Source of the DNA: Deltaproteobacteria bacterium RBG_16_54_18
GTDB taxonomy: Bacteria; Desulfobacterota; B13-G15; RBG-16-54-18
Length of the DNA: 8,233 nt
Reading direction: 5' to 3'
Assembly (NCBI GenBank): GCA_001797935.1
Contig: MGQT01000116.1
Span: 1 to 8,233, forward strand
Position numbers and translations under genes: made by a program. Below, in pieces: positions 1 through 5,566 of this stretch; the first letter of the stretch is position 1, and every line of letters starts with the position of its first letter. The notes under the pieces were generated by a model. It did no database searches. It was not told the DNA's origin and saw only the letters and a list, made by a program, of their open reading frames with translations.

Positions 1-404
1 TAGATTCTCAATCGTCTGCCCTCGGAAACAGGGCTAATCGTCTGATGGTACCAGGATTCGCCGATCTTCAACTCGCGTATATGAGAGCTCTTCCTTTTTT
101 GCTCAAAAATTTTAGCTATCACCGCTAAATCTGTAAGCCAGGGATGTTGGAGCCCTTTAGTCTGGAGGTCCGGGAACAAGCGTTTGCTCGCGGGATTAAG
201 GTAATGGAGATGCCCTGCCAGATCCACCTCAGCTATGGGATTGGGGTTAAGCTCGGGAAAAGAAGCAAGGAGCGTAAGCCTTTCTTCGCCCTGTTGTTGT
301 GCCATCTTACCACTGCGAGGCGGTATCTGAGAGTGCCTTGTATGCTTTCTATCGACGGAGGATCGAGGGGCGTTCTTGCTCTTTTTGCTGTCCTTGGTTG
401 CCAT
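1..404 (-). CDS. PAS-domain signalling protein, N-terminal part (partial, runs off left edge)
   Basis: This open frame has no stop before the window edge, so only the first 134 codons are visible. I chose the ATG at 404 because AGGAGG lies 7 nt upstream; an in-frame ATG at 410 would sit only 1 nt from that site. Residues 1-35 are rich in Lys, Arg and Ser and probably disordered. From about residue 40 the sequence reads as a PAS domain: an ELNPNPIAEVDLAG strand, then HYLNPASKRLFPDL, HPWL, and a later ESWYHQTISPVSEGRRLRI strand. This NPxPIxEVD...NPAA..LFPDL...WY.QTIS pattern is typical of PAS sensor modules in histidine kinases and diguanylate cyclases. No transmembrane segment is seen, so a cytoplasmic sensor is likely. 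The output domain lies outside the window, and its ligand and partner are unknown. It is divergent from the small gene at 718. Confidence 0.8.
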   Translation of the reverse strand, partial: MATKDSKKSKNAPRSSVDRKHTRHSQIPPRSGKMAQQQGEERLTLLASFPELNPNPIAEVDLAGHLHYLNPASKRLFPDLQTKGLQHPWLTDLAVIAKIFEQKRKSSHIRELKIGESWYHQTISPVSEGRRLRI

Positions 405-550
405 GCACATCCCTCCTCCCCGACAACTGAAAATGGCGTCGGGCCAATTAAGCATATCCTCAGAGACTAAGTATCGTAATGACCTCGGTGTCCACGGAAC
501 CTGTCACACCATGAACTGTAATAGAGTATTCCCCGCCGTGTCAATAAAAA

Positions 551-569
551 TGTCCTGTCTGACAAGACA
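551..569. promoter_or_regulatory. 19-bp near-perfect inverted repeat, possible operator
   Basis: TGTCCTGTC, one central T, then GACAAGACA form a palindrome with a single mismatch per arm pair. Each arm holds two GTC/GAC-type submotifs one helical step apart. It lies between two divergent genes, about 140 bp from the PAS gene start and 150 bp from the small gene start. A dimeric regulator could bind it. I do not recognise the site as that of a named regulator family. It could instead be an RNA hairpin, because it directly abuts a second one. Confidence 0.4.
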
Positions 570-632
570 CCGTCCTGCTCAGTGGGACGGAGGCTCGGTA
601 TTTTTCTTTATTCTTTTTTATCCTGAAATCGC
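570..632 (+). other. Hairpin followed by a T-rich tract, terminator-like or small-RNA 3' end
   Basis: CCGTCC (570-575) pairs with GGACGG (585-590) around a short loop. About nine bases later a T-rich tract starts (TTTTT at 601-605, then TTTTTT near 616-621). An alternative fold pairs ACCG (569-572) with CGGT (596-599), which places the T-tract directly after the stem. No gene precedes it on this strand within the window. If it is a terminator it would end an unannotated short transcript. The T-tract may simply be the AT-rich upstream region of the gene at 718. Confidence 0.25.
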
Positions 633-673
633 TAATACATTGAATTCACAGAAAAAATTCCATCGCAACAAGG

Positions 674-690
674 TTGGCATAAATCTTGAT
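674..690 (+). promoter_or_regulatory. Sigma-54-like -24/-12 promoter before the small gene
   Basis: TTGGCAT (674-680) and TTGAT (686-690) match the sigma-54 pattern TGGCAC-N5-TTGCW with correct spacing. The -24 GG is intact, but the -12 dinucleotide is GA rather than GC. Transcription would start near 700, leaving a leader of about 18 nt that contains the AGGAGG ribosome site at 705-710. Sigma-54 promoters need an enhancer-binding protein. None is encoded in the window, and the upstream inverted repeat is only a speculative enhancer. Confidence 0.4.
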
Positions 691-717
691 AGTTATTAAC
701 TCACAGGAGGATCAGCT

Positions 718-1020
718 ATGGAAAATTCTCATATCATGCAGATCGATAACATGCCGGTGAGATTTACCCCCGATGGCAAGGTCGCGGTAATCGACGCCAT
801 TAAGGCAGTGTCCAATACCGATCGCCCTCACTTCATATGGGAAACCCTGCAACGCAACCATCCTGAAGTCCTCTCTTTTTGTGAGGATTACCCCTTCCAA
901 GAAAATGACCACAGCCCCGTGGTCAATAGTATGGGGTGGGATGTAATTATGCCCTTGTTATTTTACTACGTCGCCAATGAGGAACAAGAACTATCTGGTT
1001 ATCACGCCGCGGCCGTCTGA
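718..1020 (+). CDS. Hypothetical protein, 100 residues, orphan
   Basis: The start is well supported: AGGAGG at 705-710 lies 7 nt before the ATG. The protein is soluble and slightly acidic, with no signal peptide, no membrane segment and a single cysteine. Residues 12-27 (MPVRFTPDGKVAVIDA) look like a beta-hairpin leading into a helix. Residues 38-52 (PHFIWETLQRNHPEVL) look helical. Residues 54-76 carry a CEDYPF element and a PVVNSMGWDVI element. The strand-turn-helix layout with a 'PVV...GW' segment faintly recalls BRO-N/KilA-like antirepressor domains, but I cannot confirm this and assign no function. The gene stands alone, with a sigma-54-like promoter upstream and rsmE 131 nt downstream. 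The codons look ordinary and nothing indicates truncation. A shadow frame on the other strand (712-912) lacks comparable support. Confidence 0.72.
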   Translation: MENSHIMQIDNMPVRFTPDGKVAVIDAIKAVSNTDRPHFIWETLQRNHPEVLSFCEDYPFQENDHSPVVNSMGWDVIMPLLFYYVANEEQELSGYHAAAV

Positions 1021-1151
1021 TCAGCGTAAAAAAATCCTGAGAGTAATCTTTGTGTCCATGCGACGGCGCGCATGCACGGATAGATAAAGGTCTAAGGTCT
1101 ACGGTACGCTCGCCCTATGCGGTCGACATCGTCTATAGTATAGTGAAAACC

Positions 1152-1919
1152 ATGGTGAGCGATGGTCATGCGCAAAAACGACATGGTATCGAAACGATTA
1201 TTGTTCACGCTCAACTAAGTGTCGGGCAGGAGATCCTCCTAGAGGGTGATCTCTTCACTCCCCTGCGCGTGCGCGGCGCGCGCAGGGGGGTGATCATCAC
1301 CTGCACGGATATCAGGGGAAAGGCATTCCGGGGGAGGATCACGGAGTTCAAGCTCGATCAGGCACGCGTCCGCATCTTTGAAGAGATGCTGGGGCCGGTC
1401 GAATCCCCCTTCGCTCTCGTCCTGTTGCAGGCCCTGCCGGCAAGGGAGCGGATGGAGCTCATCATCCAAAAGGCCACCGAGTTGGGGGCCACGGCTATCT
1501 ATCCCTTGAAATCGAGACACTCCATCTCCCTTCAAGAACGAGAGGCGATGCAGCCCAAGGCCCATCGCTGGCAACACATCGCCAAGAAGGCCGCGGAGCA
1601 ATGCCGCCGGGGCCTCGTACCGACGGTGGCCCCCTATTGCTCTTTCGCCGAGGCCCTTGCACAGGCCCGGGATCTGGAACTGAAGATCATCTTATGGGAG
1701 AAAGAGAAAACGCGGCTCGCCTCGCTGCTCAAAGATAGGCCCGTGCCGCGCGGCATCGCGCTGCTGGTCGGGCCTGAAGGGGGATGGGATGAAGAGGAGG
1801 TAAAACAAGCACGGGATGAGGGCTTTATCCCCGTCGGCCTGGGCGGCCGGATCCTGCGGACGGAGACCGCCGCCATTGCCGCCTGCGCTATCCTCCAGTA
1901 CGCGTGGGGAGGGATTTGA
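1152..1919 (+). CDS. rsmE: 16S rRNA (uracil1498-N3)-methyltransferase RsmE
   Basis: RsmE methylates N3 of U1498 in helix 44 of 16S rRNA using S-adenosylmethionine. It is a homodimeric SPOUT (knotted) enzyme with an N-terminal PUA-like RNA-binding domain. Visible marks, numbered from the ATG at 1152: a PUA-like part about 15-70; QKATELG at 106-112; EQCRR at 149-153; the knot motif GPEGG at 207-211; and LGGRILRTETA at 220-230, which closes the cofactor site. At 255 residues it has normal family length. The N-domain is somewhat divergent, because the usual H-L-x-x-V-L-R element reads LFTPLRVR. The start is uncertain. The frame is open back to a TTG at 1050, and neither start has a clear ribosome site; 1152 gives the length closest to the family. 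The 3' end overlaps the convergent CinA-like gene by 32 bp. Confidence 0.93.
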   Translation: MVSDGHAQKRHGIETIIVHAQLSVGQEILLEGDLFTPLRVRGARRGVIITCTDIRGKAFRGRITEFKLDQARVRIFEEMLGPVESPFALVLLQALPARERMELIIQKATELGATAIYPLKSRHSISLQEREAMQPKAHRWQHIAKKAAEQCRRGLVPTVAPYCSFAEALAQARDLELKIILWEKEKTRLASLLKDRPVPRGIALLVGPEGGWDEEEVKQARDEGFIPVGLGGRILRTETAAIAACAILQYAWGGI

Positions 1920-2694
1920 TAAGCACGAGCAGCAGTTCTTTTGTCTTGGTGACCTTTTTCTCGATTTCTTTCTTATCAGCGCCCGCTGCCGTGATCACCA
2001 CCTCCAGCCCTATTGCCGGGCCAAAACCAGCGGCCTTGGATTTAAGGTAGGTACCGGGGACCTGCTTCATGACCTCTTCGACCAGCCCCCCGAGCACGGA
2101 CTCATCCTTGACACCGGTATTGACTGTCTCTTCCAGATAGATTGCCGCCCCTAACAGTTCTTTAAGCCGCGGTACAACGATCAGCTCGAAGATCGACTGC
2201 ATCTCGCGAGGCACGCCCGGGAGGGCAAAGATCACCCCCTGACGGGTCTGGAGAAAAACTGCCGGCGCCGTTCCCACAGGATTATCCAACGGCTCGGCAC
2301 CTGCCGGCAGATGGGCCATCTTCTCGCGCGCCGGGATGATCTTTGGATCATCCACAAATCCCTTTTCATAAAACTCCTGATATCTGCGCGTCACAAACTC
2401 CAGGGCGCCGGCATGTACGATAAGAGGCCGTGTAATCGCCCTGGCAATGCCGGCAAGGGTCATATCGTCGAAGGTAGGGCCGAGCCCGCCGGTCGTGATG
2501 ATGATCCGGGCACCGTTATCGAGGGAAGCTTTGATCTCCTGCGCAATGGCACCAACATCGTCGTCCGGGATCACGACGCGCTTGATAACACCCCCCAAGG
2601 CCGTGATCCGCTTGGCGAGCCACGAGGAGTTGGTGTCCTGCGTCTGCCCTTGCAAGAGCTCTTTGCCGATGGCAATGATCTCCACCCGCGTCAT
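1888..2694 (-). CDS. CinA-family protein, N-terminal MoaB/Mog-like domain only
   Basis: This is a COG1058-type protein, the domain found at the N-terminus of CinA (competence/damage-inducible protein A). Family members hydrolyse ADP-ribose and related pyrophosphates in pyridine-nucleotide repair, and the fold is shared with the molybdopterin-binding proteins MoaB and Mog. Visible motifs: IAIGKELLQGQTQDTNSSWL at 7-26 (the 'GxELLxGxxxDTN' signature), TTGGLGPTFDDMT at 67-79, NPVGTAPA at 138-145 and ALPGVPREM at 157-165. At 268 residues it lacks the C-terminal nicotinamide-nucleotide amidohydrolase (PncC) domain of full CinA (about 410 residues). It is therefore the short single-domain form, with no sign of a frameshift. 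The ATG at 2694 is preceded by GAGGGGG at 8 nt. It is convergent with rsmE and lies downstream of the cytochrome genes behind a hairpin, so it is probably transcribed separately. Confidence 0.88.
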   Translation of the reverse strand: MTRVEIIAIGKELLQGQTQDTNSSWLAKRITALGGVIKRVVIPDDDVGAIAQEIKASLDNGARIIITTGGLGPTFDDMTLAGIARAITRPLIVHAGALEFVTRRYQEFYEKGFVDDPKIIPAREKMAHLPAGAEPLDNPVGTAPAVFLQTRQGVIFALPGVPREMQSIFELIVVPRLKELLGAAIYLEETVNTGVKDESVLGGLVEEVMKQVPGTYLKSKAAGFGPAIGLEVVITAAGADKKEIEKKVTKTKELLLVLIKSLPTRTGG

Positions 2695-2828
2695 GAGGAT
2701 TCCCCCTCTGTTACTTCTCCCTCTCCCCGGTGAAGAGAGACGCTACTGAAAACTCCCTTTCTCAATAAGGAGCAATGATGAGGTCCCAGCTCTTTAATCG
2801 ATATCCACGCCGTAAGCGCATTCTGCCG

Positions 2829-2865
2829 CCGGTCGGGATGAGAGCCCAATGCTCATCCCGACCGG
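2829..2865 (-). terminator. 14-bp perfect hairpin after the cytochrome operon
   Basis: The arms at 2829-2842 and 2852-2865 (CCGGTCGGGATGAG and its exact complement) enclose a 9-nt loop. The hairpin starts 26 nt beyond the stop of the NapC-like gene, in the direction of transcription. On that strand no T-tract follows, so a classical intrinsic terminator is not complete. A role in stabilising the 3' end of the message or in assisted termination is equally plausible. The rest of 2695-2891 shows no coding signal. Confidence 0.5.
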
Positions 2866-2891
2866 TTTGTACAGGCAAATATCAAAAAATC

Positions 2892-3488
2892 TTAATGCCT
2901 TGAGAGGAATAAGTTGTTGATCATACTCCTCGAGTGACAAGCGGTGCAGCGTGCCATCTGATATTGCTGCTGAGTGTGACACGATTCGCAGGTGTCCATG
3001 GCATGCAGCGTTGGCTCGCCGAGAAGCGTTCCATGGGACGGATTCCTATGGCATTGGAAACATTCTATGCTGTGTGCTATATGAGCGGCATGATTGATTT
3101 CGTGGCCGGGTTGCTTAACGACGATTCCACGTACCGTATGACACTCTGTACAGGCGCTCATATAAACCTTTCCTTGCAGGATAGCTCTTCCTGTTCCTCC
3201 TGTCAGCCGTACCAACACATAGCGAGCCCCGTTGAGATGGGCCTTGAAATTTCCAATGGCCCCGGGTTCAGAATGACAATCAATGCAGTCAGCCGTAGCG
3301 GCGTGCACAGATCTGGCATGGGTGGAACGCTCCCAGGCTACATAGCGTGTCTGCATAATTTTGCAACTGCCACAAAAGCTCGATTTTGTGGAGTAAACAG
3401 CAGTTCCCCCAATGAGGGCGGCAAGGATAAATGCTCCGATCGCGATGACGGTGATCAAACCGAAGGCATGCAGCTTCGTCTTAGTCAT
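2892..3488 (-). CDS. NapC/NirT-like membrane-anchored multiheme cytochrome c, first heme site CXXCK
   Basis: This is a periplasm-facing cytochrome anchored by one N-terminal helix (about residues 8-32). The layout is that of the NapC/NirT/NrfH family of quinol dehydrogenases, which pass electrons between the quinone pool and periplasmic redox proteins. Heme sites: CGSCK at 39-43, then CXXCH at 68-72, 113-117, 143-147, 167-171 and 181-185. That is up to six hemes, against four in NrfH and NapC. In the first site Lys replaces His, while the Met two residues on (M45) is kept. In NrfH the equivalent Met is the iron ligand and the CXXCH His is not, so heme binding may be preserved. The segment AWERSTHARS followed by DCIDCH is family-typical. 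The start lacks a clear ribosome site and lies 15 nt after the octaheme gene stop, suggesting translational coupling within one operon. The substrate and partner are inferred from context only. Confidence 0.88.
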   Translation of the reverse strand: MTKTKLHAFGLITVIAIGAFILAALIGGTAVYSTKSSFCGSCKIMQTRYVAWERSTHARSVHAATADCIDCHSEPGAIGNFKAHLNGARYVLVRLTGGTGRAILQGKVYMSACTECHTVRGIVVKQPGHEINHAAHIAHSIECFQCHRNPSHGTLLGEPTLHAMDTCESCHTQQQYQMARCTACHSRSMINNLFLSRH

Positions 3489-3503
3489 AGTACATGCTTT
3501 TGC

Positions 3504-4703
3504 TTAGTTGGCTATGCTGCCGAACCGAACAGATAATAGCTTTTTGCCATCGTCCAGGGCCTTCTGCAGATATTCCGGTTTTTGATTCTTATGCGCATGG
3601 CAGTGATTGCATGAATTGGGTTGTTTTTCAGGATTTCCGCCACCACGCGCCATTGTCACCTTTGGAGGGATGGTGCGAAACTGATGGGTCCTCTCATCAC
3701 CCCTAGTGGCGCTTTTCCCCGTCGGTGACATGTGACAGCCGATACAATCGGAATGTTGAGGCGCCCGTGCAATAGGTGCATGACCCCGTAGAGGATCGGT
3801 GCTTATATTTCCGTGACAACTTAAACAGAGGTTATTAGGATTCATGGCGGTGGCAAACTTGGTCTTGGCCTCATGAACGCTGTGACACGTCGGACATCCA
3901 ATTCCTGCCCGGGCATGGGTGCTCTCCATCCATTCGGGGTATTGCTGTCGATGTTGCTTCACATGCCCGCTCGGCCACCATGCCTCTGTGTTTGATTTGT
4001 TGACCACCTTGAAATGCTGTGAGCCCAGATAGTCCCCAACCTTGAAGCCCACCGGAAAATCCCACGTGCCATCAGGACTCTTTCCTCGCGTGTGACACTG
4101 GCCGCAGATATCCGAGGCTGCCCGCCGCGGGAGAGTCGCCGGGTTGAGAATAGATGCATGTTTATCCTCCAGTCTCGCCTTTATGTGATTGCTTCCAGGC
4201 CCGTGGCAGGACTCGCATCCAATACTGAGCTCGCTCCAGGTAAGCTTTTGCAAATCAAATCCTACCGTATGACAATATGCACATTCTTTACGCCAGTCAC
4301 TTTTTTTCCACGTATCGAAATTATAGGGAGCCCATGTTGCTGTTTCGAAGTTCCACTGGGCGCGACGTACTCGCCACTCCTTATCGATGTAACGCTGCTT
4401 CCATTGGATACCATGCGTTAAGGCTACGTCATCTTTGGTAAAATCCCGCAGGTCGTTTGGGATAACAAAATCTCCCTGGATCGCGCTCGGGTGCTGTCTC
4501 GCATCCTGAATAATCTGGGAGTGAAGCGTATTGCGAAATGTTACGGCAATGCGACTATGGCATTCTGCGCACGATTGCGAACCTGCGTATTGAGCCGGCC
4601 CCATTTTAGACAGCGGTTTCCCCCGTCCGCAGGATAAAAAAATGACACCGATCAACGCGGACAGTGCAATAATGCTTATGATAATAACTGATTTTCTTGT
4701 CAT
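3504..4703 (-). CDS. Octaheme c-type cytochrome (cytochrome c554-like), membrane-anchored or lipoprotein
   Basis: This is a periplasmic electron carrier or multiheme reductase/oxidase. Eight CXXCH motifs lie at residues 45-49, 141-145, 163-167, 200-204, 270-274, 293-297, 320-324 and 365-369. A hydrophobic N-terminus (5-24) ends in FLSC (Cys25). This resembles a lipobox, although Phe at -3 is not the most usual residue; otherwise the segment is an uncleaved anchor. YAGSQSCAECH near 39-49 resembles the start of cytochrome c554-type domains. The pattern 'ECAYCHTVGFD...IGCESCHGPGSNH' is common in large multiheme cytochromes of anaerobes. I chose the ATG at 4703 because GGGAGGGG precedes it by 8 nt; an upstream in-frame TTG at 4727 lacks such a site. 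It is the first gene of a two-gene operon with the NapC-like cytochrome. No CXXCK or other special catalytic heme site is visible, so I assign no substrate. Confidence 0.88.
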   Translation of the reverse strand: MTRKSVIIISIIALSALIGVIFLSCGRGKPLSKMGPAQYAGSQSCAECHSRIAVTFRNTLHSQIIQDARQHPSAIQGDFVIPNDLRDFTKDDVALTHGIQWKQRYIDKEWRVRRAQWNFETATWAPYNFDTWKKSDWRKECAYCHTVGFDLQKLTWSELSIGCESCHGPGSNHIKARLEDKHASILNPATLPRRAASDICGQCHTRGKSPDGTWDFPVGFKVGDYLGSQHFKVVNKSNTEAWWPSGHVKQHRQQYPEWMESTHARAGIGCPTCHSVHEAKTKFATAMNPNNLCLSCHGNISTDPLRGHAPIARAPQHSDCIGCHMSPTGKSATRGDERTHQFRTIPPKVTMARGGGNPEKQPNSCNHCHAHKNQKPEYLQKALDDGKKLLSVRFGSIAN

Positions 4704-4764
4704 TGTCTTTTCCCCTCCCCCATTCAAAAGACCAATGGTAGTTTAATCAATCAGGTACTGTTAA

Positions 4765-4793
4765 ATACTAGCACATCACCCTCGAACTGTAAA
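4765..4793 (-). promoter_or_regulatory. Sigma-70-type extended -10 promoter for the cytochrome operon
   Basis: Read leftward, TTTACA (4788-4793) and TAGTAT (4765-4770) are 17 bp apart, and TGC just before the -10 forms an extended -10 element. The start would be near 4758, giving a leader of about 55 nt to the ATG at 4703. No clear FNR- or CRP-type palindrome overlaps it, although the flanks are AT-rich. Confidence 0.6.
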
Positions 4794-4882
4794 CAGCAAT
4801 ATCTTCTGCCGAATGCATAATAAAAGTATGTGTTACATGAGCGGTATCATTCCTCGAAAGAAATTTGTTCTGAGAAACTATT

Positions 4883-4902
4883 AAAAAATCTCCCCTCAGG
4901 GA
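4883..4902 (-). terminator. Weak terminator overlapping the mocA-like stop codon
   Basis: Read leftward, TCCC (4902-4899) pairs with GGGA (4894-4891) around a tight loop that contains most of the stop codon. A run of six T follows (4888-4883). The stem has only four pairs, so termination would be inefficient unless a larger fold forms. Confidence 0.3.
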
Positions 4903-5489
4903 ACCCCCTGGTAATCTTCTGGTGTATCGATATCCACGACCACCCCCCTGGCCTCAACCTCCACCTCGAGGCAATCCTCCGGGTGATTGCGCACGATCTC
5001 CTTCCCCCCCGTGTCACCGCGCAGGGCAAGCAGCTCTCTTTCATACTGCCTGCTCAGGATCACGGGGTGTCCGCGCTGGCCGTGGTACACGGGGAGCACG
5101 ATCCCCTTCTTTCCCGTGGCAAGGCGCTCGATCAGCATATTGATGACGTCAGCCGGGATAAAGGGCTGGTCAGCCAGGGCAATGAGGACGCCGGTACAAC
5201 GGGGGTCGAGGGCCTGCAAGCCGCATTGGATAGAATTGCTCATCCCTTGTTCGAATTGGGGATTGATAACGACCCTGACTCGTTCTTTCCCTTGCACAAA
5301 GGGGCGGATCTCTGCTGCGGCAAAGCCGAGCACCACGATGACCTCGTCAACGTGAGAGGCGAGCAGATTGCCCAGAGAGACCTCGATCATACGTTTTGTG
5401 CCTAAAGGCAGAAGCTGTTTCGCTCCCCCCATGCGCTCGCCGCGACCCGCAGCAAGGAGCAGGGCAGAAATGAATGGGGAAGAATCCAT
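4896..5489 (-). CDS. MocA/MobA-like nucleotidyltransferase (probable molybdenum cofactor cytidylyltransferase)
   Basis: This is a GT-A-fold nucleotidyltransferase. MocA family members transfer CMP from CTP onto Mo-molybdopterin to make the dinucleotide cofactor of xanthine-dehydrogenase-type enzymes; MobA relatives use GTP. Visible motifs: LLAAGRGERMGGAKQLLPLG at 11-30 (nucleotide-binding signature), NPQFEQGMSNSI at 76-87, ADQP at 106-109 (metal-binding Asp), GQRGHPV at 137-143, GDTGGKE at 158-164 and DIDTPEDY at 186-193. The GMSxSI and RGHPV elements favour MocA over MobA. The length of 197 residues is normal. The usual GDxGAR reads GDTGGK here. No molybdoenzyme or accessory gene is nearby, so the assignment rests on sequence alone; a related sugar- or cofactor-nucleotidyltransferase role is possible. 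It follows ruvB after 77 nt with its own candidate promoter and no ribosome site before the ATG. Confidence 0.82.
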   Translation of the reverse strand: MDSSPFISALLLAAGRGERMGGAKQLLPLGTKRMIEVSLGNLLASHVDEVIVVLGFAAAEIRPFVQGKERVRVVINPQFEQGMSNSIQCGLQALDPRCTGVLIALADQPFIPADVINMLIERLATGKKGIVLPVYHGQRGHPVILSRQYERELLALRGDTGGKEIVRNHPEDCLEVEVEARGVVVDIDTPEDYQGVP

Positions 5490-5505
5490 GATCGCTGTCT
5501 TGTAT

Positions 5506-5533
5506 CTTATACCGAAAGGAGGTACGGGGTCAA
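5506..5533 (-). promoter_or_regulatory. Candidate sigma-70 promoter for the mocA-like gene, nearly leaderless
   Basis: Read leftward, TTGACC (5528-5533) and TATAAG (5506-5511) are 16 bp apart. Transcription would start about ten bases before the ATG at 5489. There is no Shine-Dalgarno sequence, which fits a very short leader. The gene could also be read through from ruvB. Confidence 0.4.
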
Positions 5534-5566
5534 AGATAAGGAAACAGGGGAGGAGAAATCGTCTCC

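Noticed and set aside
487..510. GGTGT...ACACC inverted repeat
   Set aside because: The arms are only 5 bp with a 14-nt spacer, which is expected by chance in this length of sequence.
144..699. Two overlapping rightward ORFs of 107-108 codons
   Set aside because: The first lies opposite the PAS-domain gene, which has clear family motifs, and the second covers the intergenic region with low-complexity, Phe- and Asn-rich sequence. Neither has a ribosome site or a recognisable motif.
1057..1074. CATGCG/CGCATG hairpin upstream of rsmE
   Set aside because: The stem is only 6 bp, no promoter or T-tract accompanies it, and it is likely a chance result of local GC-rich sequence.
1239..1601. Leftward ORF opposite rsmE
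   Set aside because: It lies fully within rsmE, which has the diagnostic GPEGG and RILRTETA motifs. Its own product has no recognisable pattern.
4092..4421. Rightward ORF opposite the octaheme cytochrome gene
   Set aside because: It is a shadow frame. The opposite strand carries regularly spaced CXXCH motifs, while this frame has no motif and no ribosome site.
4725..4727. TTG start for the octaheme cytochrome
   Set aside because: The in-frame ATG at 4703 has a strong purine-rich ribosome site at ideal distance and gives a normal Thr-Arg-Lys signal start.
5552..5566. GGAGA/TCTCC hairpin just after the ruvB stop
   Set aside because: The stem is only 5 bp with no T-tract on the coding strand, so it is not a credible terminator.
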